A stretch of 6,011 nucleotides of DNA, from positions 1 through 6,011 of the forward strand of contig JAIRZB010000007.1 in assembly GCA_031267435.1 (NCBI GenBank). Reading direction: 5' to 3'. A model generated the notes under the pieces. It saw nothing but the letters and a program-made list of their open reading frames with translations. It did not search any database and had not been told where the DNA came from. Below, in pieces: positions 1 through 5,375 of this stretch; positions within the stretch are counted from its first letter, which is position 1, and each line of letters opens with the position of its first letter. The translations under genes and the position numbers were made by a program. This stretch comes from Puniceicoccales bacterium (lineage in GTDB: Bacteria > Verrucomicrobiota > Verrucomicrobiia > Opitutales > LL51).

Positions 1-147
1 TGGGCAATGTTAAAAAAAGAAATAAATCCTAAGAATAAAACTATGCACGATTTGAATTTGCGACTATCCATAGCCGGTATGCTACCGGTTTCGGTCTGCT
101 GTCAAGGGCTATGGGGAAAAAAAAGGAAATGGAACATATTTTTATGA
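1..147 (+). CDS. Open frame entering from the left edge, possible 3' end of an unknown gene
   Basis: A frame is open from base 1 and stops with TGA at 145-147, giving 48 residues that begin WAMLKKEINPKNK and end KKRKWNIFL. I recognise no family. The tail is basic and has no clear domain. A short hairpin with arms CCGGTA (74-79) and TACCGG (83-88) lies inside it. The run could be a true gene end, a decayed remnant or chance: 48 open codons is not strong evidence. The rest of the stretch up to 329 shows no convincing gene. It holds a 31-codon frame at 144-239 and a lone TATAAT at 279-284 without a good -35 partner. Confidence 0.2.
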   Translation, partial: WAMLKKEINPKNKTMHDLNLRLSIAGMLPVSVCCQGLWGKKRKWNIFL

Positions 148-329
148 AGATTTTAAATCATTCAAATTACAACATTACCATTGGCAGTTATTACATGGGA
201 ATCCATACTTTCCCGTTTGGCTATTGCTTCGGCGGTTAAACTTGCCTTTTTTCGGAAAAATCTGTAGCATGTGTACATTATAATTTTGCTTCCCAATGCG
301 CCATTGGATGCCTAGAGTTAAAATATCCC

Positions 330-926
330 ATGAAAATCGATAATATTAAAATCTACGATCTTGAGGAATGTATCGTGGCCAGTGGATTACCTATGCTTTC
401 CTCCTACGATGAAAATGAATTTGCCGACAATGTCATGCAATTGAAAAGCAATCCTGCCCAGGGTCGAAGCGGTAAACATATTTCCCGTGCATGTAAACTA
501 GCATCTAGCGACTCCGCTTCGGGGCATTGTAATTTTCTTAAAGGCATCCTTGTGGCATGCAATGTGACTGGAACACAGGCCTGGTGGATACAGGCTGGGC
601 GCTATGGTCATTTCGTCATCGATTCGAGTATGTCCAAAATGCATCGCCTGAAGGCCATGAACCTGGAAACGTGTTGCCATCCAAAAACATCCGCAATTTC
701 ACGGCAGGAAGTCGAAAAATTAGCCGCGCTTGACGATATCGAATCACTTGTTTACGCCTGCCCCATGGGACTAGAACTTACCGCCCGAATCAATACGAAC
801 TATATGCAATTGCGTATCATGTACCACCAGCGTAAGGCCCACCGGCTTTCCGAATGGCGTATCTTTTGCCACTGGATTGAATCGCTTCCTATTGCTAATG
901 AGTTGCTTACTGGCGCAATGGAATAA
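330..926 (+). CDS. ThyX-like conserved protein of phage type, function unknown
   Basis: The 198-aa product has blocks that I recall from conserved hypothetical proteins of phages, often labelled as similar to FAD-dependent thymidylate synthase (ThyX). These are KIDNIKIYDLEECIVASGLPM (residues 2-22, a conserved opening), GHCNFLKGILV (65-75), DSSMSKMHRLKAMNLE (98-113), and the end block PMGLELTARINTNY...MYHQRKAHRLSEWRIFCHWIESLP (about 145-187). The last block resembles the ThyX C-terminal region in its run of Arg/His/Glu/Trp residues, but I do not see a full ThyX signature RHRxxSxNExSxRY, so dUMP methylation should not be assumed. There is no signal peptide. The start is the first ATG after an in-frame stop at 237-239; no clear Shine-Dalgarno precedes it. 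No other phage gene is visible, so it may be an isolated transferred gene or a prophage remnant. By eye it is more GC-rich than the minus-strand genes next to it. Confidence 0.6.
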   Translation: MKIDNIKIYDLEECIVASGLPMLSSYDENEFADNVMQLKSNPAQGRSGKHISRACKLASSDSASGHCNFLKGILVACNVTGTQAWWIQAGRYGHFVIDSSMSKMHRLKAMNLETCCHPKTSAISRQEVEKLAALDDIESLVYACPMGLELTARINTNYMQLRIMYHQRKAHRLSEWRIFCHWIESLPIANELLTGAME

Positions 927-945
927 ATCAATATTTTTTAAGTCC

Positions 946-972
946 AATAGGGGTACAGAATCTTCCCCTATT
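946..972. terminator. Hairpin between convergent genes, weak terminator candidate
   Basis: Perfect 8-bp arms AATAGGGG (946-953) and CCCCTATT (965-972) enclose an 11-nt loop. It lies 20 bases after the stop of the ThyX-like gene and before the end of the convergent 402-aa gene, where a bidirectional terminator would fit. Neither side carries a good T-tract, so it is a weak intrinsic terminator at best. Confidence 0.4.
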
Positions 973-986
973 ATTCAATAATTCAG

Positions 987-1026
987 GTCTAATAATTCCC
1001 TTGAATGGAAGAGTTAGGCATTAGAC
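987..1026. repeat. Second inverted repeat in the convergent intergenic gap
   Basis: Arms GTCTAAT (987-993) and ATTAGAC (1020-1026) are perfect 7-mers with 26 bases between them, and a small TTCC/GGAA pairing lies inside. It could be a second 3'-end structure for the minus-strand gene that ends at 1098. No T-tract follows on either strand, so its role is unclear. Confidence 0.25.
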
Positions 1027-1097
1027 ATTTTGTTTTTCGATCCTTTTCTTTAGCCAATTGCTTAGCTTTCGCTAGTTTTGGTCATTGGTACCGTAGT

Positions 1098-2306
1098 TTA
1101 GACACCGGCTTTTGTTGCTTCCGTTTGCTGTGGATTTAATTTTGTCCTCAACTCAGCAATTTTTTTCTTAGCCGTACTAATCCATCTTGTCGCGGGCATC
1201 TTACTGATTTGTCCATCGATTAATATAAGATCTTTTTCTACATTTTGTCCGGTTAAAGGACTTTTAGGATCACCATATCCACCCTTTGAAAGTTTTTTTT
1301 CAATAACACTCACTTTTTCATATAACTGGATAGCTGTTTGTACTTGCGTCGCTGATTGAGTAACTTTATTTTTGAGTTTTGGAGATCCAATTATATCGAG
1401 TTGATTGGCTATGGCTGTGATATCAGTTTTGGCATTTTGCGAACTTTGGGGATCTTCGGGGGCACCATATCCGCCTTTCGAAAATCTTTTGAAAATCGCT
1501 TCCAATCGTATAATCGACTTATGTTCATAACCAAATTCCTTTAATTGTTGCGAATCTCGAGCACTTAGTTTTGGACTAACTGCATTTATAACGTTATCAA
1601 TTGCAGCGCAGGCGGTTCCAAGATTAGCAGCCAATGCTGGGTCACCGTATTGTCCACTTAAAAACATTTGCAAAATCGCTTGAATTTTGGCTTGTGCTTT
1701 AATTTTTTCGGCACATGCCAGGATCCACGAAACTAATGCAGGAGACTGCGTTGAGTTTTTATATCGATCTGTGACGGTTTCGATTTCTGTACATGTTGTC
1801 ATTTCATTTTGCGTAGCAGATATTGTACTGGCATTTTTTTTCATCCTAGCTAAACACCCTTGCATTTCCAGAGTTGCTTTAATCTGAATTGCGTAGTTTT
1901 GAATTTTCTGTCTTAAATTTGGAGGGGAATTTTTTATTATATCATCAATTGCGGCAAACGCTTTAGCAATATTTGTAGGAGCGCTGGGATCGCCATAATA
2001 TTTTTTTTTGAGGTTATTCGTGACGGCCTTCAATTTCGCCATAAGCTCTTGTTCTTGAGCATTTATGGGTTGTACTCCAGCGTTTTTTTGTGTAAGTCCA
2101 GGAGCCGTGCCATTTGGATTTCTATTACTATTGGTCAAATTTTGGTCTGGTATACCCATTATTTGTCCGGTGGCACCTTTTGCCATTGGCCTCAAAGTTC
2201 CACTACGCGGAGCCCGCTTCCCGACATCCGCTCTAGCATTTGGCCCATAACTGGCTTGTAGTGTGTTTATCCACAGTAATCCTAGAACAATATTTTTTTT
2301 ATCCAT
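1098..2306 (-). CDS. Probable exported protein with repeated YGDP-type motifs
   Basis: I do not recognise this 402-aa protein. The N-terminus MDKKNIVLGLLWINTLQA looks like a Sec signal peptide, with possible cleavage after LQA (18) or ARA (26). Residues about 27-80 are rich in Gly, Pro, Asn and Gln and look disordered. The rest is helical, with a repeated pattern: a helix ending in K/L-rich residues, then Y-G-D/A-P, then a stretch with AIDxxI, then S/P-P-x-L. The YGDP-type motifs are at residues 104-107, 220-223, 280-283 (YGAP) and 344-347, so the last three are 60-64 residues apart. The first gap is 116, about two units, suggesting one degenerate unit. Three cysteines cluster at 151, 172 and 198, with one more at 233. 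A purine-rich AAAGGGAAAG sits just before the ATG and supports this start. An extracellular or periplasmic repeat protein is a reasonable inference; no enzyme motif is visible. Confidence 0.75.
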   Translation of the reverse strand: MDKKNIVLGLLWINTLQASYGPNARADVGKRAPRSGTLRPMAKGATGQIMGIPDQNLTNSNRNPNGTAPGLTQKNAGVQPINAQEQELMAKLKAVTNNLKKKYYGDPSAPTNIAKAFAAIDDIIKNSPPNLRQKIQNYAIQIKATLEMQGCLARMKKNASTISATQNEMTTCTEIETVTDRYKNSTQSPALVSWILACAEKIKAQAKIQAILQMFLSGQYGDPALAANLGTACAAIDNVINAVSPKLSARDSQQLKEFGYEHKSIIRLEAIFKRFSKGGYGAPEDPQSSQNAKTDITAIANQLDIIGSPKLKNKVTQSATQVQTAIQLYEKVSVIEKKLSKGGYGDPKSPLTGQNVEKDLILIDGQISKMPATRWISTAKKKIAELRTKLNPQQTEATKAGV

Positions 2307-2425
2307 ATCTTTCCCTTTATCTCAAATTACAACTAACTAAGTGGCCATATATTCTGTACGTGATTTCATAATTGTCAATAAATTTTCACATAAAATATAA
2401 AATAATAACATTTTAAGTGTGACAT

Positions 2426-2457
2426 AAAAAACGAGCGAAATGTATCACTCGTTTTCT
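2426..2457 (-). terminator. Intrinsic terminator after the 74-aa gene
   Basis: Arms AAAACGAG (2428-2435) and CTCGTTTT (2448-2455) are perfect, and the stem can extend inward past one mismatch (GA/TC). Read on the minus strand the hairpin ends in CTCGTTTTTTATG, a good T-tract. It lies about 120 bases past the stop of the 74-aa gene and before the 402-aa gene, so it probably insulates the two. The remaining bases of this gap (2307-2573) contain no ORF that I can support. Confidence 0.65.
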
Positions 2458-2573
2458 AGTAAAGCTCACTTTCCCACCGCAACTAAGGAAACTAGATCAC
2501 AATGATTCTTTGAAGCCCATGATATAAGTTTCAATTGCTGGGAAATTATTCATTATTTTTTCTTATTAACATC

Positions 2574-2798
2574 CTAAGATTCCTCGGCTCCTTCGATGTT
2601 TTCATCTGGTTTTGAAGCTGGCGAAGATTCCTGTTGCGGTTCCGAAGAAATTTCAACCGGCTCACAATCCAACAATGAGGACATTATTATTTCTGAAGTC
2701 GAAGGGGAAGATGCATGGTTGCAAGCTCCCCAAACGTTTTCCGTAGCAATACTTAGAACTAATAACTCTAATCCAATTTTTATTATTTTAACATTCAT
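2574..2798 (-). CDS. Small acidic exported protein, unknown function
   Basis: The 74-aa product starts MNVKIIKIGLELLVLS and has a basic start, a hydrophobic core and a plausible Sec cleavage site after VWGA (about residue 25). The mature part is short, rich in Ser, Pro and Glu, and acidic, ending in DENIEGAEES. It has two cysteines, CNHASS just after the cleavage site and LLDCEP further on; these could form a disulphide. The ATG at 2798 is preferred because a strong AAAAGGAG (2807-2814) ends 8 bases before it. A GTG at 2807 is in frame and would add three residues (M-L-N), but it overlaps that ribosome site. No known family is recognised. Disordered secreted proteins of this size evolve quickly, so homology searches may fail. 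Confidence 0.6.
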   Translation of the reverse strand: MNVKIIKIGLELLVLSIATENVWGACNHASSPSTSEIIMSSLLDCEPVEISSEPQQESSPASKPDENIEGAEES

Positions 2799-2806
2799 AT
2801 TTAACA

Positions 2807-2814
2807 CTCCTTTT
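2807..2814 (-). promoter_or_regulatory. Ribosome binding site that decides the start of the 74-aa gene
   Basis: Minus-strand AAAAGGAG ends 8 bases before ATG 2798, an ideal spacing. The alternative GTG start uses the last G of this site and so is unlikely. Confidence 0.65.
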
Positions 2815-2890
2815 CAGCTATATTCTGCAAATATAATTACTATTTCTTAGAATAACGAGAAATTATTTGTATTTATGTTCTTTTTTCTAT

Positions 2891-3688
2891 CTACTGAAAT
2901 TGTTTCATTAGACGTTCGTAGGCATTATGAATCTCTTGGGTTTTTTCCGTAGCTTGAGCTTGACTTGTACACTCATATCCCGGCTGACCTTCATTTATGG
3001 CAAACTTATCGGGATGGTATTTGAACGTAGCTTGCCGATATGCTTTTTTTATTACATCCCGTGAAGCTCCTTTTGGAATTCCCAGTAGTGTGTAGTCTTT
3101 GTCGCTTGCTGGGCGGACTTTTGTTACTTCACCATAGGTGAAATATTTGGATTCTTTAATTGTATCTGCGGCATCAAAATATATACCTCTTTGGGATTTT
3201 GGAATAAGAACTCCAGGTTTAGAAGAGTTTAATTTTTTCCGCAAAGCTCTTTCTATTGTTTTTTGACCTATTGGTCCTACTGGCAATTCAAGTATCGCAA
3301 AAGCAGCCTTTACTTTTTCGTCTTGCAATGTGGTTCTTAATTGATAAGTATATAGACGGATTTCATCTACGGCTTGCACAGCAGTTGGGAGTCTAGCATA
3401 AACTCCATTAACTCCATCGATGACGCCTTGTATAACATATATGTTGTTCGGATTTCCGAGTTCACTATTCCGATAGGGGGTATAGATTTTTTCATTAATT
3501 TCTTTACGCGTCGATAAAGCGGCCATATTTATGGCATTTGCATATATTTCGTTATTTCTTTGCCCTACGATTTTATTAAATCTGGCTTTATCGAAACTTT
3601 CTTGAGCCTGAAAGGCTTTGTTTGCGCTCATTACTAATGGAATCTCACACAGTATTCCACTAATTACTATTTTTATTATTTTATTCAT
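2891..3688 (-). CDS. Signal-peptide protein with a C-terminal J domain (DnaJ-like)
   Basis: The 265-aa product has two recognisable parts. Residues 1-22 (MNKIIKIVISG...IPLVMSA) form a Sec signal peptide or membrane anchor. Residues about 197-265 form a J domain: DYTLLGIPKGASRDVIKKAY (helices I-II), the hallmark HPD at 225-227 in FKYHPDKF, an insert with one Cys, then TQEIHNAYERLMKQ (helices III-IV). J domains stimulate the ATPase of Hsp70 (DnaK) through the HPD motif. The central residues 23-196 show no G/F-rich region, zinc finger or client-binding domain of classical DnaJ, and I do not recognise them. A J domain behind a signal peptide is odd because DnaK is cytoplasmic. Either the N-terminus is an anchor with the J domain inside, or the protein is exported and acts on another Hsp70, perhaps a host one; the second is inference. 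The start follows a weak AGGGT. Its first codons are duplicated at 4695-4712. Confidence 0.85.
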   Translation of the reverse strand: MNKIIKIVISGILCEIPLVMSANKAFQAQESFDKARFNKIVGQRNNEIYANAINMAALSTRKEINEKIYTPYRNSELGNPNNIYVIQGVIDGVNGVYARLPTAVQAVDEIRLYTYQLRTTLQDEKVKAAFAILELPVGPIGQKTIERALRKKLNSSKPGVLIPKSQRGIYFDAADTIKESKYFTYGEVTKVRPASDKDYTLLGIPKGASRDVIKKAYRQATFKYHPDKFAINEGQPGYECTSQAQATEKTQEIHNAYERLMKQFQ

Positions 3689-3710
3689 ATTTTTTACCCT
3701 GACGGAACGG

Positions 3711-3737
3711 ATTATAAATATTTTAAAATAATTACAA
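3711..3737 (-). promoter_or_regulatory. Possible promoter of the J-domain gene
   Basis: Minus-strand TATAAT (3711-3716) lies about 23 bases before the start codon. A weak TTGTAA (3732-3737) is 15 bases upstream of it, shorter than the ideal 17. The equivalent place in the duplicate has TACAAT and TTATGA. The -10 box is good, but the -35 is uncertain in such AT-rich DNA. Confidence 0.3.
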
Positions 3738-3806
3738 TATGTTTTTTATTTTATATGATTTATTTTTACGATTTGCGGGGAGTTATCTCTTTCTTTTCAA
3801 ACAAAA

Positions 3807-3830
3807 ACGAGAACGTTTTTCCGTTCTCGT
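3807..3830 (-). terminator. Intrinsic terminator of the 98-aa gene
   Basis: Perfect 9-bp arms ACGAGAACG and CGTTCTCGT enclose a 6-nt loop, followed on the minus strand by TTTTTG. It lies about 80 bases past the stop of the 98-aa gene, so it should end that transcript before the J-domain gene. The same structure recurs at 4829-4855. Confidence 0.8.
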
Positions 3831-3908
3831 CCCTATTGGATTTTAAATTTATTTTTAATATTTCTGGCCTTTTGCAATTTTCAGCGGATTCCGACAGAAT
3901 AATTTTTG

Positions 3909-4205
3909 TTACCAATCAAAGGACTCAGAATCTTCATCGCTATCTTCATCGTCACTGTCTTCTTCATCGCTATCTTCGTCGTCGCTACTTTGATCCCTGC
4001 CACCAATAGTTTTTAAAGGCTGCTGTTTGATCAAATATGGATCGCCGAAAGAAAATTCTGGATCCGACTGCTCATGTTCGTTATACATTTCTTGATAAGA
4101 ATTTTGATCCAAAATGAGCCTATTCGTTTTATCGCTAGTATCTGAAGCTAAAGCGCTACCACCAATGATTAATCCATAAACTATGCCTAAGATTTTTTTT
4201 ACCAT
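3909..4205 (-). CDS. Small acidic exported protein, paralogue of the 122-aa gene
   Basis: The 98-aa product opens MVKKILGIVYGLIIGGSALA, a textbook Sec signal peptide with cleavage after ALA (20). The mature part of 78 residues is strongly acidic: two 10-residue units of the form SDDEDSDEED/S fill residues 74-93, and the chain ends SESFDW. The leader aligns closely with that of the gene at 4923-5291 (shared KK..L.IVYGL.IGGS.L), and both proteins end in DW, but the middles do not align. AAGGA lies about 9 bases before the ATG. I do not recognise the family. The acidic tail could bind divalent cations or basic partners, but that is only a guess. The gene sits in the left copy of the tandem duplication, between the J-domain gene and the atpA fragment. 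Confidence 0.75.
   Translation of the reverse strand: MVKKILGIVYGLIIGGSALASDTSDKTNRLILDQNSYQEMYNEHEQSDPEFSFGDPYLIKQQPLKTIGGRDQSSDDEDSDEEDSDDEDSDEDSESFDW
3931..3990. repeat. Two 30-bp tandem units coding the acidic tail
   Basis: Bases 3931-3960 and 3961-3990 both begin TCTTCATCGCTATCTTC and differ at about six positions. Each codes for about ten residues of the Asp/Ser/Glu tail. Such units can change number by slippage, keeping the frame because 30 is a multiple of three. Confidence 0.7.
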
Positions 4206-4224
4206 ATTTCCGTCCTTGTTCCAA

Positions 4225-4253
4225 TTTATACTATATTATTCACATATTCACAA
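4225..4253 (-). promoter_or_regulatory. Possible promoter of the 98-aa gene
   Basis: Minus-strand TTGTGA (4248-4253) and TATAAA (4225-4230) are 17 bases apart, a good spacing for a housekeeping promoter. The -35 box falls inside the inverted repeat at 4247-4267, which would then be well placed as an operator. The duplicate at 5291 does not keep this pair, which lowers confidence. The upstream TTGACG at 4298-4303 is kept in both copies but lacks a good -10 here. Confidence 0.3.
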
Positions 4254-4267
4254 GAACCCCTTGCGAA
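4247..4267 (-). promoter_or_regulatory. 21-nt inverted repeat ahead of the 98-aa gene
   Basis: Read on the minus strand the arms are TTCGCAAG and CTTGTGAA around a 5-nt loop, with one G-T wobble pair. The duplicate gene has the same 21-nt structure at 5319-5339. Between the copies one stem pair changes from A-T to G-C on both sides, which suggests that the pairing itself is kept. It may be a DNA operator or a leader RNA hairpin. Confidence 0.5.
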
Positions 4268-4290
4268 TGGGCATTACCTTCGAGAAAAAT

Positions 4291-4400
4291 TAAAAATCGT
4301 CAATCATTTTTTAGTTTTTAATAAATTGCTTCCCGTTTCACCGTGAATTTCAAAGGAGGAATTTTTACATCAAATTATACAAATTATTTCATCCCATTGT
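4291..4400. repeat. atpA leader repeat, copy 1 of 2
   Basis: These 110 bases match 5363-5472 with a single difference (C at 4395, T at 5467). The repeat includes the conserved TTGACG on the minus strand, TTGCTTCCC, and a strong AAAGGAGG site on the + strand. Its left boundary is sharp: left of 4290 the copies quickly diverge. Confidence 0.95.
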
Positions 4401-4694
4401 ATTTTCAATCAAATTCGCCGGGAATTATGCCCCGACAGTCCGTTTCCCAACCACTCCAAACCGGTATCCTTACCATTGATGCTATGATTCCCATTGGTCG
4501 CGGACAACGGGAACTGATTATCGGTGATCGTGCGACAGGAAAATCGACAATTGCCATTGATACGATTATTAACCAGGCAAACATTAATCGGGAAGGCCTC
4601 GCTTCCGGTAATCCGGATTTCCGCCCGGTCTATTCCGTTTATGTTGCCATTGGACAAAAAAATTCTACAATTGCACGCACCACTAAAACGCTAA
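4400..4694 (+). pseudogene. atpA: Truncated, internally deleted duplicate of atpA
   Basis: Bases 4400-4423 match 5531-5554 (atpA codons 4-12), and 4421 onward matches from 5913 (codon 132). Relative to the intact locus this copy lost 59 bp, including the atpA start, and 361 bp of codons 11-131, which code for most of the N-terminal beta-barrel domain. The kept part reads GIMPRQSVSQPLQTG, GRGQRELI, the Walker A P-loop GDRATGKS (4523-4546), and YVAIGQKNSTIARTTKTL, and it breaks off at codon 222. The 99 bases comparable in this window (4421-4519 and 5913-6011) are identical. The two losses total 420 bp, so a GTG at 4343 opens a 127-aa chimeric frame ending at 4726. Without the barrel and the rest of the nucleotide domain it cannot be a working alpha subunit. 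Confidence 0.92.
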
Positions 4695-4712
4695 CTTTAT
4701 TATTTTATTCAT
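4683..4712 (-). pseudogene. Duplicated first codons of the J-domain gene, fused to atpA antisense
   Basis: From ATG 4712 the minus strand reads MNKIIK, as in the J-domain gene at 3688, then runs into antisense atpA sequence as LAF and stops. Homology ends at about 4695/4696, so this is the seam of the tandem duplication. The leader upstream is also retained, so a nine-residue peptide could in principle be made, but no function is implied. Confidence 0.85.
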
Positions 4713-4904
4713 ATTTTTCACCCTGACGTAATGAATTGTAAATATCATAAGGTGGTCATAATATATTTTTTATTTTTACATGATTTATTTTTACGATTTG
4801 CGGGGAGTTATTATTTCTTTTTAAACAAAAACGAGAACGTTTTTTATTCTCGTTTCCATTGGATTTTAACCGTATTTTTAATATTTTTGATAATCCTTCA
4901 ATGG
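4696..4904. repeat. Left arm of the tandem duplication, copy 2
   Basis: Counterpart of 3672-3880. It begins at the seam with the atpA fragment and carries the J-gene start remnant, its diverged leader, the shared GATTTGCGGGGAGTTAT, and the second ACGAG terminator. Confidence 0.8.
4829..4855 (-). terminator. Intrinsic terminator of the 122-aa gene
   Basis: Arms AAACGAGAA (4829-4837) and TTCTCGTTT (4847-4855) enclose a 9-nt loop, and the minus strand runs on into a T-rich tail (TTTTTG). It is the duplicate of the hairpin at 3807-3830, with a slightly changed loop and stem base. It lies about 70 bases past the stop of the 122-aa gene. Confidence 0.78.
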
Positions 4905-4922
4905 ACTATGCTGGAACAACTT

Positions 4923-5291
4923 CTACCAATCGGAACTTGATTGGTTCTCATTGCTCGGCTTAAGATCTTTGTACATACGGGGACCGTTGTGCATATCGGA
5001 ACCGTCCTGATTGTTCCAGCGTCTTGTCTTAAAGAACTCTGGCGAGAGTTTTCCATATCTAGCGCCTGAATGGCCATTCCATTTTTGATTTGGTCGTTCC
5101 TTCCAATCAGTTTGGTACGGGCTTTCGCGTCTGTTTAATGGGGTTTCTAATGGGGTTTTTGGTTTCAACTCTTCCCACGCGTGTCCTTTCTTGAAATATG
5201 CCTCTTCATCGGAATCACTCCCAGCGTTTGCAACTAGACTACTGCCACCAATGAGTAATCCGTAAACTATATTTAAAGTTTTTTTGTTCAT
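4923..5291 (-). CDS. Small exported protein, diverged paralogue of the 98-aa gene
   Basis: The 122-aa product opens MNKKTLNIVYGLLIGGSSLV with a Sec signal peptide, likely cleaved after ANA (23). The mature protein starts with a short acidic patch (GSDSDEEAY), then becomes polar and roughly charge-balanced with many Trp, Pro, Asn, Arg and Lys residues, and ends SSSDW. It has no cysteine. The leader and the final DW match the 98-aa protein, and terminator and upstream repeats match too, so the two genes are duplicates; the middles no longer align. AAAGGATG lies about 7 bases before the ATG and supports the start. I recognise no family. It occupies the right copy of the duplication, just upstream of and divergent from atpA. 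Confidence 0.75.
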   Translation of the reverse strand: MNKKTLNIVYGLLIGGSSLVANAGSDSDEEAYFKKGHAWEELKPKTPLETPLNRRESPYQTDWKERPNQKWNGHSGARYGKLSPEFFKTRRWNNQDGSDMHNGPRMYKDLKPSNENQSSSDW

Positions 5292-5318
5292 ATTATCATC
5301 CTTTTTTTATTTATCATT

Positions 5319-5339
5319 TTCACAGGATATCCCTGTGAA
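5319..5339 (-). promoter_or_regulatory. 21-nt inverted repeat ahead of the 122-aa gene
   Basis: Perfect 8-bp arms TTCACAGG and CCTGTGAA enclose a 5-nt loop. It lies between the proposed -10 box (5348-5353) and the ribosome site, so it is either an operator near the start of transcription or a hairpin in the leader RNA. Its counterpart is at 4247-4267. Confidence 0.55.
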
Positions 5340-5347
5340 TGCGTATT

Positions 5348-5375
5348 ATTATCAAAAAAAAATAAAAATCGTCAA
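5348..5375 (-). promoter_or_regulatory. Possible promoter of the 122-aa gene
   Basis: Minus-strand TTGACG (5370-5375) and GATAAT (5348-5353) are 16 bases apart with an A/T-only spacer, close to a housekeeping promoter. A start near 5341 would leave a leader of about 50 bases that contains the inverted repeat. The TTGACG lies in the part shared with 4298-4303; the -10 does not. Confidence 0.4.

Larger units (their letters stand above)
3672..3880. repeat. Left arm of the tandem duplication (J-gene leader and terminator block), copy 1
   Basis: This stretch matches 4696-4904 at an offset of 1024-1025. It covers the first six codons of the J-domain gene, its leader, the conserved GATTTGCGGGGAGTTAT, and the ACGAG terminator. 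The copies are clearly homologous but differ by scattered substitutions and small indels, unlike the nearly identical atpA-side repeats. Confidence 0.8.

Noticed and set aside
72..90. Hairpin CCGGTA-TGC-TACCGG
   Set aside because: It has a 3-nt loop and no T-tract, lies within an open frame, and has no second copy in the window, so neither a terminator nor a mobile-element end is supported.
144..239. 31-codon + strand frame whose ATG overlaps the TGA of the left-edge frame
   Set aside because: The overlap looks like translational coupling, but the frame is short, resembles nothing I know, and the upstream frame is itself doubtful.
993..1084. Lys/Ala-rich minus-strand frame (KLAKAKQLAKEKDRK) just past the end of the 402-aa gene
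   Set aside because: It has no start codon of its own and is short and low in complexity. It could be the worn tail of an older, longer version of the gene, but nothing shows this.
2596..2850. 84-codon + strand frame opposite the 74-aa gene
   Set aside because: It is antisense to a gene with a strong ribosome site and signal peptide, has no family resemblance, and is best read as a shadow.
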